From assembly GCF_003149675.1 (NCBI RefSeq), contig NZ_LWMS01000044.1, positions 62,001-126,000 on the forward strand: DNA of 64,000 bases. Reading direction: 5' to 3'. Both the position numbers and the translations under genes were made by a program. The notes below the pieces were generated by a model that was not told where the DNA came from, searched no databases, and saw only the letters and a program-made list of their open reading frames with translations. Below are positions 38,401-46,171 of the stretch, piece by piece (the first letter of the stretch is position 1; each line of letters begins with the position of its first letter). Origin of the DNA: Methanosphaera cuniculi (GTDB taxonomy: Archaea > Methanobacteriota > Methanobacteria > Methanobacteriales > Methanobacteriaceae).

Positions 38401-40742
38401 TGGTATTGTTTGTCTATGTCATTGTTTGTTAGAATAAATGTAAATCCTCCAACATTCATCATGTCATCTACTTGTTGGAGTATTGATGTGTCATAGTATG
38501 ATACATAGAAGTATCCATTGTTTCCTGAGTTGTTTCCCCAACTGTTTTTGATGATAAATGCCCCATCACCTTGTGGTGTTTTTGCAAAGTTTTCATGACT
38601 GTAGTTATCATCCCATCCTACAATTGTTACTGCATGATTTACACGATTTGAATCATTATAATATAGGTTATATCCATTATATGAATATCCTGTGAAGATA
38701 TTTGTATATATTGCTCCATATTTCATGATTGCATCTTTTATCTGATTGTTGTCTAATGGATTATCACGTGTTGCTATAGCATAGATGTTGTTTACTTCAA
38801 TTAGGTTCATTAGTTGTGCTGATATTTGATTTTGTGGATCATATATATCTTCATCTTCAAGTATTGGTCCTATCCAGTTTATAAGATATGCCATTGCCAT
38901 TGTGTCAAATCCACCATCGTTTGGTATGAATGTCCAACCGGTTTTTGAATACATTGCCATGAGGTTTTTCATGTTATTTTCAGATAAGTTAAGTTGTGGT
39001 CCTCCTGCTTTTAGTATGCATGATTCTAGTGTTGCTGTTGCTGCAAATGCCCAGCAGTTTCCACCTGTTGATTGTGTTTTAATTGATGTTACATATCCTT
39101 CATCTGCAAGATTATAATATGATGGGTATTTATCAGGTGATATTGTATTTGTATGTGTATATATTATTGCTTCTTCTGTTATTTTTGGTTCATATTGTGT
39201 TATTATTGATTTTTGGGTTGTGTATGTGTTGTTTTTATCTGTTAGTTTTGAATATGGAATGTATAAATCAACATAGTTTTTCATCTTATTATTTATTATG
39301 ATGTTGTTTTCTAAAGTTATATTTGAGTTGTATAGGTATATTACTCCGGTGTTATTTGCTATGTTATCTAGGATTTGACTTTTTTTTATTTTAATATTTG
39401 CTTGATCTGAATATATTGTTGCTGTATAGTTTGCCTGGTTGTTTGTTATGTTAGTATTTTCTATTGTTAGTGTGTTGTATTCATTGTATATTACAGCTGC
39501 ATAGTTTGCTTTATTTTCATTAAATATTGTGTTGTTTATTATTGTTGTTGCAGGATTTTTTATGAATGTAAATTCTTTTGCTGTTCCATTATATATGGTT
39601 AGTGCTGCTCCTATTTTTGCCTGATTTTGTGTGAAGTTTGAATTATCTATTGTAAGATTTGTGTTATATGAATATATTCCTCCAGCTGCGTTTGTTTGTG
39701 CTTGGTTGTTTATAAATTGTGTGTTATTTATTGTTATGTTAGAATTATCTGCATGTATTGATGCTGCATATAATTTTGCTATGTTATTTTTAAATGTTAT
39801 GTTGTTCATCTGGGTTGTTGTGTTTTGTAGGTATATTAGTGAGTGGTTTATTATATTATCTATGATTTGTAGATTTTCTAGAATGTTGTTGTTATTTTGT
39901 ATGTGTATTAGTTCAATTACACTGCTATTTGTATTTGTTGTAATGTTTGAGTTATATATATTAAAATTAGTATTGGTTATATAAAATAGGGCTGCTTTGT
40001 ATGTTGCATTGTTATTTGAAAATAATGTATTGTTTATTATGATTTGATCATTATATGTGGTTTGTGCATCATGTATTATTGATCCTTCGTAGTATGATAT
40101 GTCTTTGAATGTTGCATTGTTTATTGTTATGTTTGCATAATTGTATATGCATCCATGTGTGTTGTATGTTGATGTATGATTTGTAAATATTACATTATTT
40201 AGTGTTAGGTTTCCTCTGTTTTCTATTACTGTATCTTTTGATCCTGTTATTGTTAGATTTTCTAGTGTTAAATTCATTGTAGTTATGAATTGTGGTGTTA
40301 GTTGTGTATTGGGATTTGTTATAATTGTATTTTCTGGATTTTCTCCTACTATTTTTATATTTTTATTTATGTTAAGTTGTGTTATGTTGTAGATTCCCTC
40401 TGTTAGGTGTATTATGCTGTTATCTTGTGCTTTTTCTATTTCATCTTGTGTTATTTTTTCCCATGGATTTTCTTGTGTTCCTTCATTTGTTGTGGTTTTG
40501 TTTTGATTTATATAGTAGTTATTTTGTTGTGTTGTTGATTCTTTCTTTGTATTTTTAAAATTGTTTTGTGTCTTTGTGGTGTTTATTGTTTGTTGTATGT
40601 TGTTTTCATCATGGATTTCATGTTCTATAGTAGTATGGCTATTATCTGATGCTATGGGATTTTCATCTGATGTTGCCATTACAGTATTTAATCCAAGAGT
40701 TATAAAACACAATAATAGAAATAATATGATTTTTCTTTTCAT
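35493..40742 (-). CDS. Giant adhesin-like protein with an internal papain-like protease
   Basis: A 1749-residue exported protein. The signal peptide is about 1-23 (ends VMA). A first beta-helix of irregular repeats covers about 120-500. A C1A papain-like domain follows: GNCWAF with Cys563, NHAVTIVGWDD with His703 and KNSWGNN with Asn733, plus the oxyanion Gln before the Cys in IKTQ. Two Ig-like domains lie at about 920-1125, and a second beta-helix of GGVNYN/GGCNYN repeats runs to the C-terminus. This helix contains a 177-residue tandem duplication. AAAGGAG lies before the ATG. There is no membrane anchor. The protease could mature the ALP itself or cut host or bacterial proteins; the sequence does not decide. 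Confidence 0.88.
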   Translation of the reverse strand: MKRKIILFLLLCFITLGLNTVMATSDENPIASDNSHTTIEHEIHDENNIQQTINTTKTQNNFKNTKKESTTQQNNYYINQNKTTTNEGTQENPWEKITQDEIEKAQDNSIIHLTEGIYNITQLNINKNIKIVGENPENTIITNPNTQLTPQFITTMNLTLENLTITGSKDTVIENRGNLTLNNVIFTNHTSTYNTHGCIYNYANITINNATFKDISYYEGSIIHDAQTTYNDQIIINNTLFSNNNATYKAALFYITNTNFNIYNSNITTNTNSSVIELIHIQNNNNILENLQIIDNIINHSLIYLQNTTTQMNNITFKNNIAKLYAASIHADNSNITINNTQFINNQAQTNAAGGIYSYNTNLTIDNSNFTQNQAKIGAALTIYNGTAKEFTFIKNPATTIINNTIFNENKANYAAVIYNEYNTLTIENTNITNNQANYTATIYSDQANIKIKKSQILDNIANNTGVIYLYNSNITLENNIIINNKMKNYVDLYIPYSKLTDKNNTYTTQKSIITQYEPKITEEAIIYTHTNTISPDKYPSYYNLADEGYVTSIKTQSTGGNCWAFAATATLESCILKAGGPQLNLSENNMKNLMAMYSKTGWTFIPNDGGFDTMAMAYLINWIGPILEDEDIYDPQNQISAQLMNLIEVNNIYAIATRDNPLDNNQIKDAIMKYGAIYTNIFTGYSYNGYNLYYNDSNRVNHAVTIVGWDDNYSHENFAKTPQGDGAFIIKNSWGNNSGNNGYFYVSYYDTSILQQVDDMMNVGGFTFILTNNDIDKQYQYDYGGVTYWNCEDKKQITYQNTYTMTNDETLKAFGTYIYNTQANNNYTIKVTVNNKTITTENGTFNKNYIYQTIEFKNPIEVFENDNVTLTLTIKSNQETAAPMSVDDYTRVITTSNSTVNNDTFSNAVVSLKLYTKTSTDKLKTTLKQNPINTTKINQTIEISGQLKDEYGIPLINHEVTIIINDNIRQTTTINNRGEYKINYTPNKAGKNNITVIFRETQEYKSTQINTTFNVEKLDVNIKVKEIHATIGDEITLEAYITDENNNQVKEGRLVFKFNGVTLREDNTFNSSKPSQVFRVENGSIIHNLKATSTINDAKLTVTYSGSNNYNQAVSNPVIIYLVEDNKTIKNYSYTYHENVHGYIDLVNQIKNYKNTNNYTEFDIITMNLTRGNYNVSEPITWGNASLKTLRIFGNGILIDANKKFNFITVAPGYVVELHGFKIRYATSDRGSVVYNNHGTLKIYSSIFLNNTAQNGAVIYNDHGDVFIQNSSFSNNKATNGGCIYNNNGETHITNAYFSYNNATRGGVTYIIGNTIIINSTFKNNHANSNGGVNYNDNQNLTITNSNFTENSASNYGGCNYNNNNAKMNITSSQFTQNQAQNGGVNANYGSLTIKSSNLNNNKATRGGVNYNFRNLQIIKSTFKNNKVTTNGGVNYNDKGTITINDSTFESNIANGNGGVNYNNNGNMTITLCKNNKNIAIRGGVNYDYGTMTITNSTFTQNKATINGGCNFNDKNTMTITNSTFTQNSASDYGGCNYNNNQLNMNITSSQFTQNKATNGGVNANYGTMIIRSSNLNNNNASRGGVNYNFRDLQIIKSTFKNNKVTTNAAVTYNDKGTVTINDSTFESNTASGNGGVNYNNNGKMTITLCKNNKNTATRGGVNYNYGTMTIDKSTFTQNTATMNGGCNFNDKGTLTMKNTNATGNTAQRAANTYNNINCILKIENLKSQNEKSTLNTTNILNYGKLLS
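35660..36740 (-). repeat. 531-bp in-frame tandem duplication within the giant ALP
   Basis: Matching segments recur at exactly 531 bases: CCATAGTTTGC at 36040 and 36571, TTGTTACTT at 35921 and 36452, and TGTAAATTG at 36081 and 36612. Each unit encodes 177 residues of beta-helix, so the helix gained about eight turns. The copies differ at several positions, so the event is not fresh. Confidence 0.8.
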
Positions 40743-41045
40743 ATTTCAGATCTCCTTTAATTAAAGTAAATTTGAATGTTTTCTTTATTATTGTTGTATC
40801 TTATATATTTATGTTTGTTTGTATATTTAAATATTGTATAAACACAACAAAAAAAGTATATTTCTATTTAACAATTTTAAATGAGTTATATTATAATTAA
40901 AAGAATTTTAGGCGTTTTAATTTATTTTTATTTGATAATTTTTTTTGTTTTTTATTTTAAAAAAGATTATATAACTTAATATAAATAAGTAAAGGTATAA
41001 AATCAATGATAAGTAATTTTTTTAATTTAAAAAGGAAGGTGAATT
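40743..41045. other. Divergent gap between giant ALP and histone
   Basis: No gene is seen. ATTATATAA at about 40966-40974 is a likely TATA box for the histone. The ALP leader ends with AAAGGAGAT before its ATG. Confidence 0.45.
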
Positions 41046-41246
41046 ATGACAGAATTACCAAAATCAACAATGGGAAAAATATTAAAAGATGCTGGAGCAA
41101 CTAGAGTGGGAGAAGATGCTAAAATTGAATTAGCAATTATACTTGAAGAGATTGGAGAAGAAGTAGGAAGAAGAGCTGTTCCTTTTGCAAGACATGCAGG
41201 TCGTAAAACAGTGAAAGCTGAAGATATTAAACTTGCTATAAGATAA
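41046..41246 (+). CDS. Archaeal histone (HMf type)
   Basis: A 66-residue histone fold protein that wraps DNA as dimers and larger assemblies. The three helices are marked by GKILKDAGATRVGEDAKIEL, the central LEEIGEEVGRRAV and HAGRKTVKAEDIKLAIR. The conserved RKTV loop and the Arg-Thr pair are present. AAGGAAGGTGA lies before the ATG. It differs from the second histone at 60831 (about half of the positions are the same), mainly in the central helix. Expressed alone. Confidence 0.95.
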   Translation: MTELPKSTMGKILKDAGATRVGEDAKIELAIILEEIGEEVGRRAVPFARHAGRKTVKAEDIKLAIR

Positions 41247-41275
41247 TAATTTCTTATATTAAAAATAAAAATAAT

Positions 41276-41291
41276 CAACACCCTTTTTTTT
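41276..41291 (+). terminator. C-rich plus T-run 3'-end element
   Basis: CAACACCC plus eight T lies 30 bases after the histone stop; a second T-run follows. Confidence 0.45.
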
Positions 41292-41483
41292 ATTTATTTT
41301 TTTTAAGATTTTATATTAATTTTATTTGTTTATTTTATTAATTTTTATTATAATTATCAAATTATAATCAAGTATTCATTTTTTTTAAAGTTATTATTAA
41401 AATTTTTATTATTTTTTTCTATTTTATTAAAAGAATGATTATATACTACTAATGATAAAACATGGAGTAGGAGGTAATTAAAA

Positions 41484-41711
41484 ATGAAATGTTATGTATG
41501 TGAACAAGAAGGAAAAGATACAGAAGCTGTAGCAATATGTATAGTTTGTGGTATGGGCTTATGTAAAGACCATCTTATACACGAAGAACTAGATATGTGG
41601 GTTGGAGGATATCCATTCCCTTCAGAAAAATTAGATATCACCCTACCTAGATTCTTATGCAAACGATGTTATGATGTATTAAATGCAGTAAAAGGAAAAA
41701 AAGTAGACTAA
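41484..41711 (+). CDS. DUF2180-type zinc-ribbon protein
   Basis: A 75-residue protein with MKCYVCEQEGKDTEAVAIC and VCGMGLCKDHLIHEE, so Cys pairs and His residues form a likely B-box-like or double zinc site; CKRCYD near the end adds two Cys. This matches the small archaeal family DUF2180. The function is unknown; zinc binding follows from the ligands. GGAGTAGGAGG precedes the ATG. It lies between the histone and the bile salt hydrolase, each with its own gap. Confidence 0.8.
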   Translation: MKCYVCEQEGKDTEAVAICIVCGMGLCKDHLIHEELDMWVGGYPFPSEKLDITLPRFLCKRCYDVLNAVKGKKVD

Positions 41712-41906
41712 AAAAAATCTAAAAAAATGAATAAATTAGAGGTTATTTAAAAGAGGTATTAATTTTTTTCATAAAAAAAAGATAGATTAATAATTTAAAA
41801 TATAACCTTATGAAATAAAAAAATAATTAAATAAAAAATAATATTATTTTTTTTAGATTAAATAAGTAAAATAAAAATTTTAAAAAATATAGGAGGAAAA
41901 CTAACA

Positions 41907-42893
41907 ATGTGCAGTGGATTAACACTAAAAACACAAGATGATAAACATCTCTTTGGACGAAATATGGATTTATCATATGAATTTGGACAACAAGTAGTAG
42001 TTGTACCACGAAAATATACATTCAATCTTAAAGCAAATAATGATAAAATTGAAAATAAGTATGCTATAATAACAATGGCAACAGTTATTGATAATTATCC
42101 ATTAATAGCTGATGGATGTAATGAAGCAGGATTAGGTGTTGCAGGATTAAACTTCCCACACTATGCATCATTTGAAAAAGAGCCTGTAGATGATAAATTT
42201 AACCTTACACCATATGAACTTCCATTATGGTTACTTGGAAACTTTGAAACTGTAGATGAAGTAAAAAGTGAACTTGAAAACATAGAACTTGTTGATATAC
42301 CTTTTAATGATAAAGTAGGAGTATCAACACTTCACTGGTTTATATCAGATAAAACTGGAAAAAGTCTAGTTGTTGAAAAAACATGTGAAAAATTAAATGT
42401 TTATGATAATCCAGTAGGTATACTTACAAATTCTCCTGGATTTGACTGGCATATGATAAATCTTAATGAATATATTGGACTTAAACCAGAACAACCAGAA
42501 GATGTAAAATGGAGTAATGCAGATCTTCATACAATAGGTATTGGTGCAGGAACTAAAGGAATGCCAGGTGGTGCAGGTGGAGTTGATCGTTTCATAAGAC
42601 TAGCATATATTCGGGCAAACACAAAAGAACCTGAGAATACAGAACTTGGAATATCACAATTTTTCCACATGCTTGATTATGTAGCAGCACCAAAAGGATC
42701 TGTAATAGAACAAGAAAATGAAGATTATACACTATATTCATCATGTATGGATTTAGAAGAAGGAATATACTACTATAAATCATATAAAAGCTATGGAATA
42801 AATGCTGTAAATATGCATAATGTAGATCTAAATTCAAATGAACTATATGAATTTGGATATAATAAAAATTTAAATGTTAATAAAGTAAACTAA
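41907..42893 (+). CDS. Choloylglycine (bile salt) hydrolase
   Basis: A 328-residue Ntn-hydrolase that removes glycine or taurine from bile salts. After loss of Met1 the nucleophile is Cys2 (MCSGLTLKT). The active-site set known from the Clostridium perfringens enzyme, Cys2, Arg18, Asp21, Asn82, Asn175 and Arg228, is present at the same numbers (FGRNMD, GLNFP, TNSPGFDW, GGVDRFIRLAY). The protein has no signal peptide and acts in the cytoplasm. AGGAGG lies before the ATG. The gene fits life in the animal gut. Penicillin V acylase activity is the alternative within the family, but the residue set favours bile salts. A convergent alpha/beta hydrolase follows. Confidence 0.92.
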   Translation: MCSGLTLKTQDDKHLFGRNMDLSYEFGQQVVVVPRKYTFNLKANNDKIENKYAIITMATVIDNYPLIADGCNEAGLGVAGLNFPHYASFEKEPVDDKFNLTPYELPLWLLGNFETVDEVKSELENIELVDIPFNDKVGVSTLHWFISDKTGKSLVVEKTCEKLNVYDNPVGILTNSPGFDWHMINLNEYIGLKPEQPEDVKWSNADLHTIGIGAGTKGMPGGAGGVDRFIRLAYIRANTKEPENTELGISQFFHMLDYVAAPKGSVIEQENEDYTLYSSCMDLEEGIYYYKSYKSYGINAVNMHNVDLNSNELYEFGYNKNLNVNKVN

Positions 42894-42930
42894 AAAAAAA
42901 TAAGTATAATTATTTTAGGGTGGAAAAGTT
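42888..42930 (-). terminator. Weak C-rich plus T-run element between convergent genes
   Basis: In sense orientation, CCACCCTAAAA is followed after a short AT stretch by a run of T. It lies about 23 bases after the stop of the alpha/beta hydrolase and fits the recurrent element less well than the others. Confidence 0.3.
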
Positions 42931-42952
42931 TGTATTAATTTTATCTTCCATC

Positions 42953-43714
42953 CTATTTTATATTTAAGATCATATCTATTTTTTCTTTAATTTTTTCAAC
43001 TACAATATCTTTTGTTTTATCTGTAAATCTGTGTTCTTCATCATCAAATATTATAAGTTCGCAATTATCATCATTATATGTATTAAATGCTTCATAAGCA
43101 TACTTAATTGGTACACGTTCATCTAGTTTTCCATGAAATATTAAAACATCACCAGTATATCCTCTTATATCATCAGGAAGTTTTATTTTCTTAGCATCAT
43201 TTATATATTTATCACCCAGCTCATCCATGAGTGTTAAAACATTTTTAGGACGCATATTTTTAGTATTTCTTACATCATCTAAGATTACATATGCTGGTGC
43301 AAAGAGAAATATTGCATTTATATCACATCTTCTATCTGCAACTATTGAGCTTATAAATCCTCCTTGACTATGTCCTGCCAGGTATAGTTTATCTGGATTT
43401 ATGAAATCCCATGTTTTAACATAATCTATTACATTATTTAAATCATCAATCTCTGTTAGTAGTGACATATCTTCTATTCGTCCACTGCTAAGTGTATCAT
43501 ATCCTCCTCCATGAAAGTCAAATACTATTGCATTAATTTTCATCTTTTGAAGTTTCTTAGCATAGCTTATCATAAATGTATGATTTAATGATAGGCCATG
43601 TGAAAGTATTACAGTTGGTGCATCTATAATATCTGCTTTGTAGCATTTTATGTATATTGATCCTTTATTATCTTCTAGATAATGTTGTGTTATATTTCTA
43701 TTTTGTGTAATTAT
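42953..43714 (-). CDS. Alpha/beta hydrolase lacking a standard start codon
   Basis: The first ATG in frame is at 43573 and gives 206 residues with GHSQGG (Ser nucleophile), a HGKLDERVP Asp loop and a DDEEHRF His loop. The frame is open further upstream to an ATA at 43714, and this part encodes conserved hydrolase sequence: KGSIYIKCYKADIIDAPTVI, then LSHGLSLNHTF with the oxyanion HG. GGGAGA lies just before the ATA. The functional protein therefore should start near 43714 (253 residues), yet no ATG, GTG or TTG is there. Either ATA or ATT is used, or a start-codon mutation has made a pseudogene. The substrate may be a small ester or peptide. Confidence 0.75.
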   Translation of the reverse strand: MITQNRNITQHYLEDNKGSIYIKCYKADIIDAPTVILSHGLSLNHTFMISYAKKLQKMKINAIVFDFHGGGYDTLSSGRIEDMSLLTEIDDLNNVIDYVKTWDFINPDKLYLAGHSQGGFISSIVADRRCDINAIFLFAPAYVILDDVRNTKNMRPKNVLTLMDELGDKYINDAKKIKLPDDIRGYTGDVLIFHGKLDERVPIKYAYEAFNTYNDDNCELIIFDDEEHRFTDKTKDIVVEKIKEKIDMILNIK

Positions 43715-44130
43715 TTAATCTCCCATTTTTTTTATTATGCTATTTTATATTTTTATTTTTCATTATTTTTTATACTTTAATTTATCATATCATTTTTATA
43801 CCATTATATCATTTAAAATAAAAATAATTAGGTAAAAATAATTAAATATTTACATTAAAGTTATTAAATTATTATAACTATTATGTAATTTAAAATAAGT
43901 AAGATACATATTATATTTTTTAGTTGTGTATCATGTATATAAATTATTTAAAAAAGTGTAATTTACTAATTTTTTTTAGGAAGTTCAAAAAAAAGATAAA
44001 TATCTATTTTTTTTATAAAATGAGTTTAAAAGGAAAAGAAATTTTCTTTTTAATCAAAAAAGTAAGAAAAAAATCCATCCTTTCTTTTTTTAATAAAGAC
44101 TTATAAAAAAAAGATAATGTTTAATAAATT
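43715..44130. other. AT-rich gap
   Basis: No gene is accepted. A 60-codon ORF at 43924 has no ribosome site, and its Lys/Phe/Ile-rich sequence looks random. Promoter elements for the alpha/beta hydrolase and 3' sequence of ferritin are expected here. Confidence 0.4.
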
Positions 44131-44631
44131 TTATTCATCATTATTTGTTAGTGATCCATATTGTTGATCTAATTCAAATAATAAGTGTTTTGAATCTACT
44201 GCCATTTTTACTTTTCTTAGATCTTCATGTGCAAGTTCTTCTTCTTCAACTTGTTCTTCTACAAACCATTGTAGGAATTGATTAGTTGCATGATCACTAA
44301 GTTTTATACTTAAATCTACAAGATCATTTATTAGACTTGTTACGAATTCTTCATGTTCTAGGATTGATTCATATACATCTACAATTCCATCCCATTGGCG
44401 TCTTGGTTCTTCTATTGCTTGAAGTTTTACACTACCATTTTTACGGATAATGTAATCATAGATTTTCATTCCATGTTCAAGTTCTTCTTCAGCATGAACT
44501 CTTAATGAATTTGCAAAACCTGGTAGGTCTTCATCTTCAAAGTATGTTGCCATTGATAAGTATAAGTATCCTGATGCTAATTCTGCATTTATTTGGTCAT
44601 TTAATGCTTGTTGCATTTCTTCATCTAACAT
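44131..44631 (-). CDS. ftn: Ferritin (non-heme, bacterial type)
   Basis: A 166-residue four-helix iron-storage protein that assembles into a 24-mer cage. Ferroxidase ligands Glu17, Glu50, His53, Glu94, Gln127 and Glu130 are present (NAELASGYLYLSMA, HAEEELEHG, EEQVEEEELAHE). AGGAGA precedes the ATG. It protects the anaerobe by storing Fe(II) as Fe(III) mineral and removing oxidants. It stands alone. The DtxR/FeoA regulator at 13520 is a possible controller. Confidence 0.93.
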   Translation of the reverse strand: MLDEEMQQALNDQINAELASGYLYLSMATYFEDEDLPGFANSLRVHAEEELEHGMKIYDYIIRKNGSVKLQAIEEPRRQWDGIVDVYESILEHEEFVTSLINDLVDLSIKLSDHATNQFLQWFVEEQVEEEELAHEDLRKVKMAVDSKHLLFELDQQYGSLTNNDE

Positions 44632-44940
44632 ATTATGTCTCCTATATTTTTTTTTGTAAATTTTTTTTATAGTGTATTGATTTTATTTGAATTTCTACAC
44701 TATTATAAATTTTACTTAAAAAATTGTATTTAAAGTTTTTTATTTTATAAAACTTCATAGTTAAGAAAAATGGTGAATACTATAAACTTATTTTAAAAAG
44801 TTAAGAAGATATACTAAGATAATAATAAGTAAAAAAAAAGATAAAAAGAAGAATTAAAACAATTAAGTTTTTTTTTCTATTCCTTTTCTAGGGTGTTTAA
44901 ACTAAGTGTAAAAAAACAATGTTATAAGATTTTTAAAGTT
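44632..44940. other. AT-rich gap
   Basis: No gene is seen between ferritin and the prenyl synthase. It should hold the ferritin promoter; a clear operator was not found. Confidence 0.35.
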
Positions 44941-45924
44941 TTATACTTTACGATTATATACATAGTTTGCAAGTTTTTTAAGTATATCTTTTGCTTCTGA
45001 TTCTGGTAGTACACCTAGTGCTTCTTTTGCTTTAATTATATGATCATATGCTGCTATTTTTGCATAGTTTATTGCACCATATTTATTAAGTAATTCCATT
45101 GCTTCATCAATAATACTTTCATCATTTGCTTCAAGAAGTTCAATTAGTCTATCATGATCCTCTGGTGTTGCTTTTTCTAGTGCATATAATACCATAATGG
45201 TTTTTTTACCTTCAACAAGATCACTTCCAACTGGTTTTCCTATAGAATCATCACCTGTTAGGTCAATATAGTCATCTTGTATTTGGAATGCTATTCCTAT
45301 ATTTTCACCATATTTTCTTAGTCCTTCAATTTGTAGTTCTGTAGCTCCACCTATGATTGCACCTATTGTTGTTGCAGCTGTTATAAGTGCTCCTGTTTTT
45401 TGGTAGATCATATGTGTATATTGACTACGTTCTACATCAAAGGTATCTTCAAATGACATATCAAGTACTTGTCCTTCACATATGTTTATACATGCATCTA
45501 CTAGTATTTTTAGTGAATCTAATACTTTTGCATATGGTATGTTATCTTCAGCTGTAAGAAGTAGTGATTCATATGCTTTTGCAAAGAGTGTGTCACCTGC
45601 TAGTATTGCTGTTGGTTCTCCCCATACTTTATGTACAGCAGCAAGTCCTCGTCTTGTATCATCATTATCCATAATATCATCATGTATTAGGCTAAATGTG
45701 TGTATAAGTTCTATTGCTACTGCTGCATTTATTGATTTTTCTGTTGATCCTGATACTGCTTGACAACTTAACATGGTTAATGCTGGTCTTATTTTCTTTC
45801 CACCTGCACGTGTTAAGTATATTGAAGATTCGCGTAGTTCTTCAGGTTCTAGTGTTGAAAGTATATTTTCAATTTGTGCATCTACATCATGTGAATATGC
45901 TTTTAATATGTCCATTATATCCAT
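44941..45924 (-). CDS. idsA: Short-chain prenyl diphosphate synthase (GGPP/FPP)
   Basis: A 327-residue enzyme that condenses IPP with allylic diphosphates to make the C15-C20 chains of archaeal ether lipids. GGKKIRP is at 41-47, the first Asp-rich motif DDIMDNDDTRRG begins at 82, and the second is QDDYIDLTGDD. The fifth residue before the first motif is Phe77, consistent with geranylgeranyl-length products. It is the last gene of the mevalonate/RNase J set, separated from RNase J by 247 bases, so it may use a separate promoter. Confidence 0.93.
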   Translation of the reverse strand: MDIMDILKAYSHDVDAQIENILSTLEPEELRESSIYLTRAGGKKIRPALTMLSCQAVSGSTEKSINAAVAIELIHTFSLIHDDIMDNDDTRRGLAAVHKVWGEPTAILAGDTLFAKAYESLLLTAEDNIPYAKVLDSLKILVDACINICEGQVLDMSFEDTFDVERSQYTHMIYQKTGALITAATTIGAIIGGATELQIEGLRKYGENIGIAFQIQDDYIDLTGDDSIGKPVGSDLVEGKKTIMVLYALEKATPEDHDRLIELLEANDESIIDEAMELLNKYGAINYAKIAAYDHIIKAKEALGVLPESEAKDILKKLANYVYNRKV

Positions 45925-46171
45925 TATCTAATCACCCTAAAAATTTATTATTAAATATTATAAAAAAATTATTTTTTTTATCTTATAAAGTATTATTTAT
46001 TTTATATTTATATCTTTCATTTTTAATAAAATATTTTTTTTATTTATTTTAATCTATAAAAAAAAAGTAAAAAAATCATAATATGAGAATTATGTGTATT
46101 TTTTCTAATTAATATAAAAAAAATACTCTTACTCAATTATTTCATTTTTTTTTTAAATTATTTTTTTTTCT

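Noticed and set aside
27041-40742. Prophage or integrative element around the ALPs
   Set aside because: No integrase, transposase, attachment repeats or phage structural genes are seen; the composition is like that of the neighbours.
43924-44106. 60-codon ORF with Lys/Phe-rich product
   Set aside because: No ribosome site, no motif, and composition equal to that of random AT-rich sequence.
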